A stretch of DNA of 64,000 bases from Brumimicrobium oceani (GTDB taxonomy: Bacteria > Bacteroidota > Bacteroidia > Flavobacteriales_D > Crocinitomicaceae), in the NCBI RefSeq assembly GCF_003143775.1, contig NZ_QFRJ01000013.1:1-64000 (forward strand), given 5' to 3'. Made by a program: the position numbers and the translations under genes. The notes beneath the pieces are model-generated. The model was not told the DNA's origin. It searched no databases and saw nothing but the letters and a program-made list of their open reading frames with translations. Each line of letters starts with the position of its first letter. Position 1 is the stretch's first letter. Positions 63,183-64,000 of this stretch are shown here, one piece after another.

Positions 63183-63602
63183 TTAAAATATAAACTTATT
63201 GGCTGATTTTAAATCGTAAGGATCAAAACTAAATGCGGTTAAAATACTCGGTATATTTTTGAGTTGTAACATCAACTTATCAATATCTACAACTCCCGCG
63301 TCTTTAATCACCAAAAAGAAATCAATTTGTGATTTCTCTGGGACCAAATATTTCCCTTGATTTTTATTCTGTATAAAATAGTAGATTACATTATCCTCTT
63401 CATCAAACCACTCATACAGTGAATGAGATGAGTTTATCGCACCATTTTTCCCTGAAACCATAAAAGGTTCAATAGATTTTTTGAGCTTTAAACCGATCTT
63501 CTCATTTATTGACCAGCAAACCCTGTAATCTCCTTGATGACTGCATAAACCTATGATATCAAAATCAAAATCATCTTCTAAACTTAAGGTATATTTCGCC
63601 AT
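63183..63602 (-). CDS. IPExxxVDY family protein
   Basis: A 139-residue protein carrying VPEKSQIDFFLVI, a variant of the IPExxxVDY motif that names the family. Members are small proteins of unknown function encoded beside pyk and the fabF-rnc region in Bacteroidota; here it lies directly upstream of pyk. Its start has a good -7 element upstream (CAAATCTA at 63626-63633 read as TAGATTTG). Confidence 0.85.
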   Translation of the reverse strand: MAKYTLSLEDDFDFDIIGLCSHQGDYRVCWSINEKIGLKLKKSIEPFMVSGKNGAINSSHSLYEWFDEEDNVIYYFIQNKNQGKYLVPEKSQIDFFLVIKDAGVVDIDKLMLQLKNIPSILTAFSFDPYDLKSANKFIF

Positions 63603-64000
63603 AAAAAGAATAATCTACAAGAGCTCAAATCTAAGAAATTTTGATTGATACTCCATATTAAATTTTCATTAAATACTTATCGGGAACTTTACCAGCTGTT
63701 CAATATACTAAAATAAAAAGCACTCTCTTTAACTTGGTCGGATTCTACCCTGGTTGAAAATCTTAATTCTCAACTATAGTCAAGAGAACCCTAGCTTAAT
63801 TTCATCCTGAATTGATTGTCTTTTTTCAATGGGTTGGACATAGAATATTGCGAAGAATCTTATCGGTTAAGGGCTTATTCACCTTAATCATGGATTTGAT
63901 ATATTTACTGGTAACGGAAAGGCATCTTCCATTAATTCAATTTCTCAATTCTGTACCACAATAAAGGGGTTTTTGATTTTTCAGGAACAAGTAATGGATG
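63603..64000. other. Right-edge region without recognised gene
   Basis: No supportable gene. A minus-strand frame of 22 residues from the edge to TAA at 63932 could be the tail of a gene starting beyond the window, but it is too short to judge. The -7 element of the IPExxxVDY gene lies at its left end. Confidence 0.4.
63626..63633 (-). promoter_or_regulatory. -7 element upstream of the IPExxxVDY-pyk genes
   Basis: TAGATTTG on the minus strand, exact TAnnTTTG, 23 bases before the start codon at 63602. No -33 TTG was seen at the usual spacing. Confidence 0.5.

Noticed and set aside
63932-64000. Minus-strand frame at the right edge, 22 residues to a TAA
   Set aside because: Too short to identify; could be the C-terminus of a gene beyond the edge, but nothing supports it.

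Overview
The window looks like a chromosomal segment of a low-GC member of the Bacteroidota, most probably a Flavobacteriales-type marine or freshwater bacterium. The signs are C-terminal type A sorting domains of the type IX secretion system (T9SS) on several secreted proteins, TAnnTTTG-type -7 promoter elements, a TonB receptor/lipoprotein operon, an IPExxxVDY protein beside pyruvate kinase, a CusA-TolC fusion and GH3, NRDE and DUF4856 families. The genus is not resolvable from the sequence alone. No tRNA, rRNA, CRISPR array or intact mobile element was recognised; only a transposase-like tail sits at the left edge.

Layout. 1-3.0 kb: transposase-like remnant, GH3 family protein, a nested inverted-repeat element and a small zincin. 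3.1-9.5 kb: a minus-strand surface/secretion cluster (T9SS protein, outer-membrane barrel, beta-propeller lipoprotein, very large subtilisin-like protease). The protease leader is interrupted by a (CA)19 microsatellite and is out of frame with the best start codon, which suggests phase variation. 9.8-16.1 kb: heavy-metal efflux set (His-rich protein, CusA-TolC fusion, CusB-like adaptor). 16.3-25.8 kb: a probable metal/iron-related surface region with a four-gene operon DUF4856 lipoprotein-imelysin-HTTM-TonB receptor, a DUF4856 paralogue and a third lipoprotein sharing an N-terminal GCTD...DDGSC motif. Two of these promoters carry the same 6-8-6 inverted repeat at exactly the same distance from the -7 box. 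26-33.7 kb: MsrB, heme A synthase, aldehyde dehydrogenase, a polytopic membrane protein, Dxs. 34.0-36.6 kb: a SUMF1-domain gene broken by one in-frame stop, followed by a T9SS protein with five 25-residue repeats. 36.7-45.4 kb: NRDE protein, OMP/TPR pair, divergent FtsE, ArsC-like protein, MlaF/MlaE lipid-transport components. 45.5-51.2 kb: SprT-like, mannose-1-phosphate guanylyltransferase, hypothetical, NmrA-like SDR, HflX, small membrane protein. 51.3-55.6 kb: two amidohydrolase-family proteins in which two of the three domains look catalytically dead. 55.9-63.6 kb: paired acidic lipoproteins, a secreted hypothetical, SufS-SufE, an OmpR-type response regulator without an adjacent kinase, a glycine-rich outer-membrane protein, pyruvate kinase and an IPExxxVDY protein.

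Intergenic spaces hold several short palindromic elements, many built around a core of the form GGACGATTTGCAAATCGTCC or its variants. They resemble REP-type repeats and partly double as 3' hairpins. The most original signals are the microsatellite at the start of the protease gene (9438-9475), the shared operator of the DDGSC lipoprotein promoters, and the HTTM/imelysin/TonB operon as a coherent uptake or surface-modification unit. All functional statements are read from sequence motifs and family knowledge; no database search was run.
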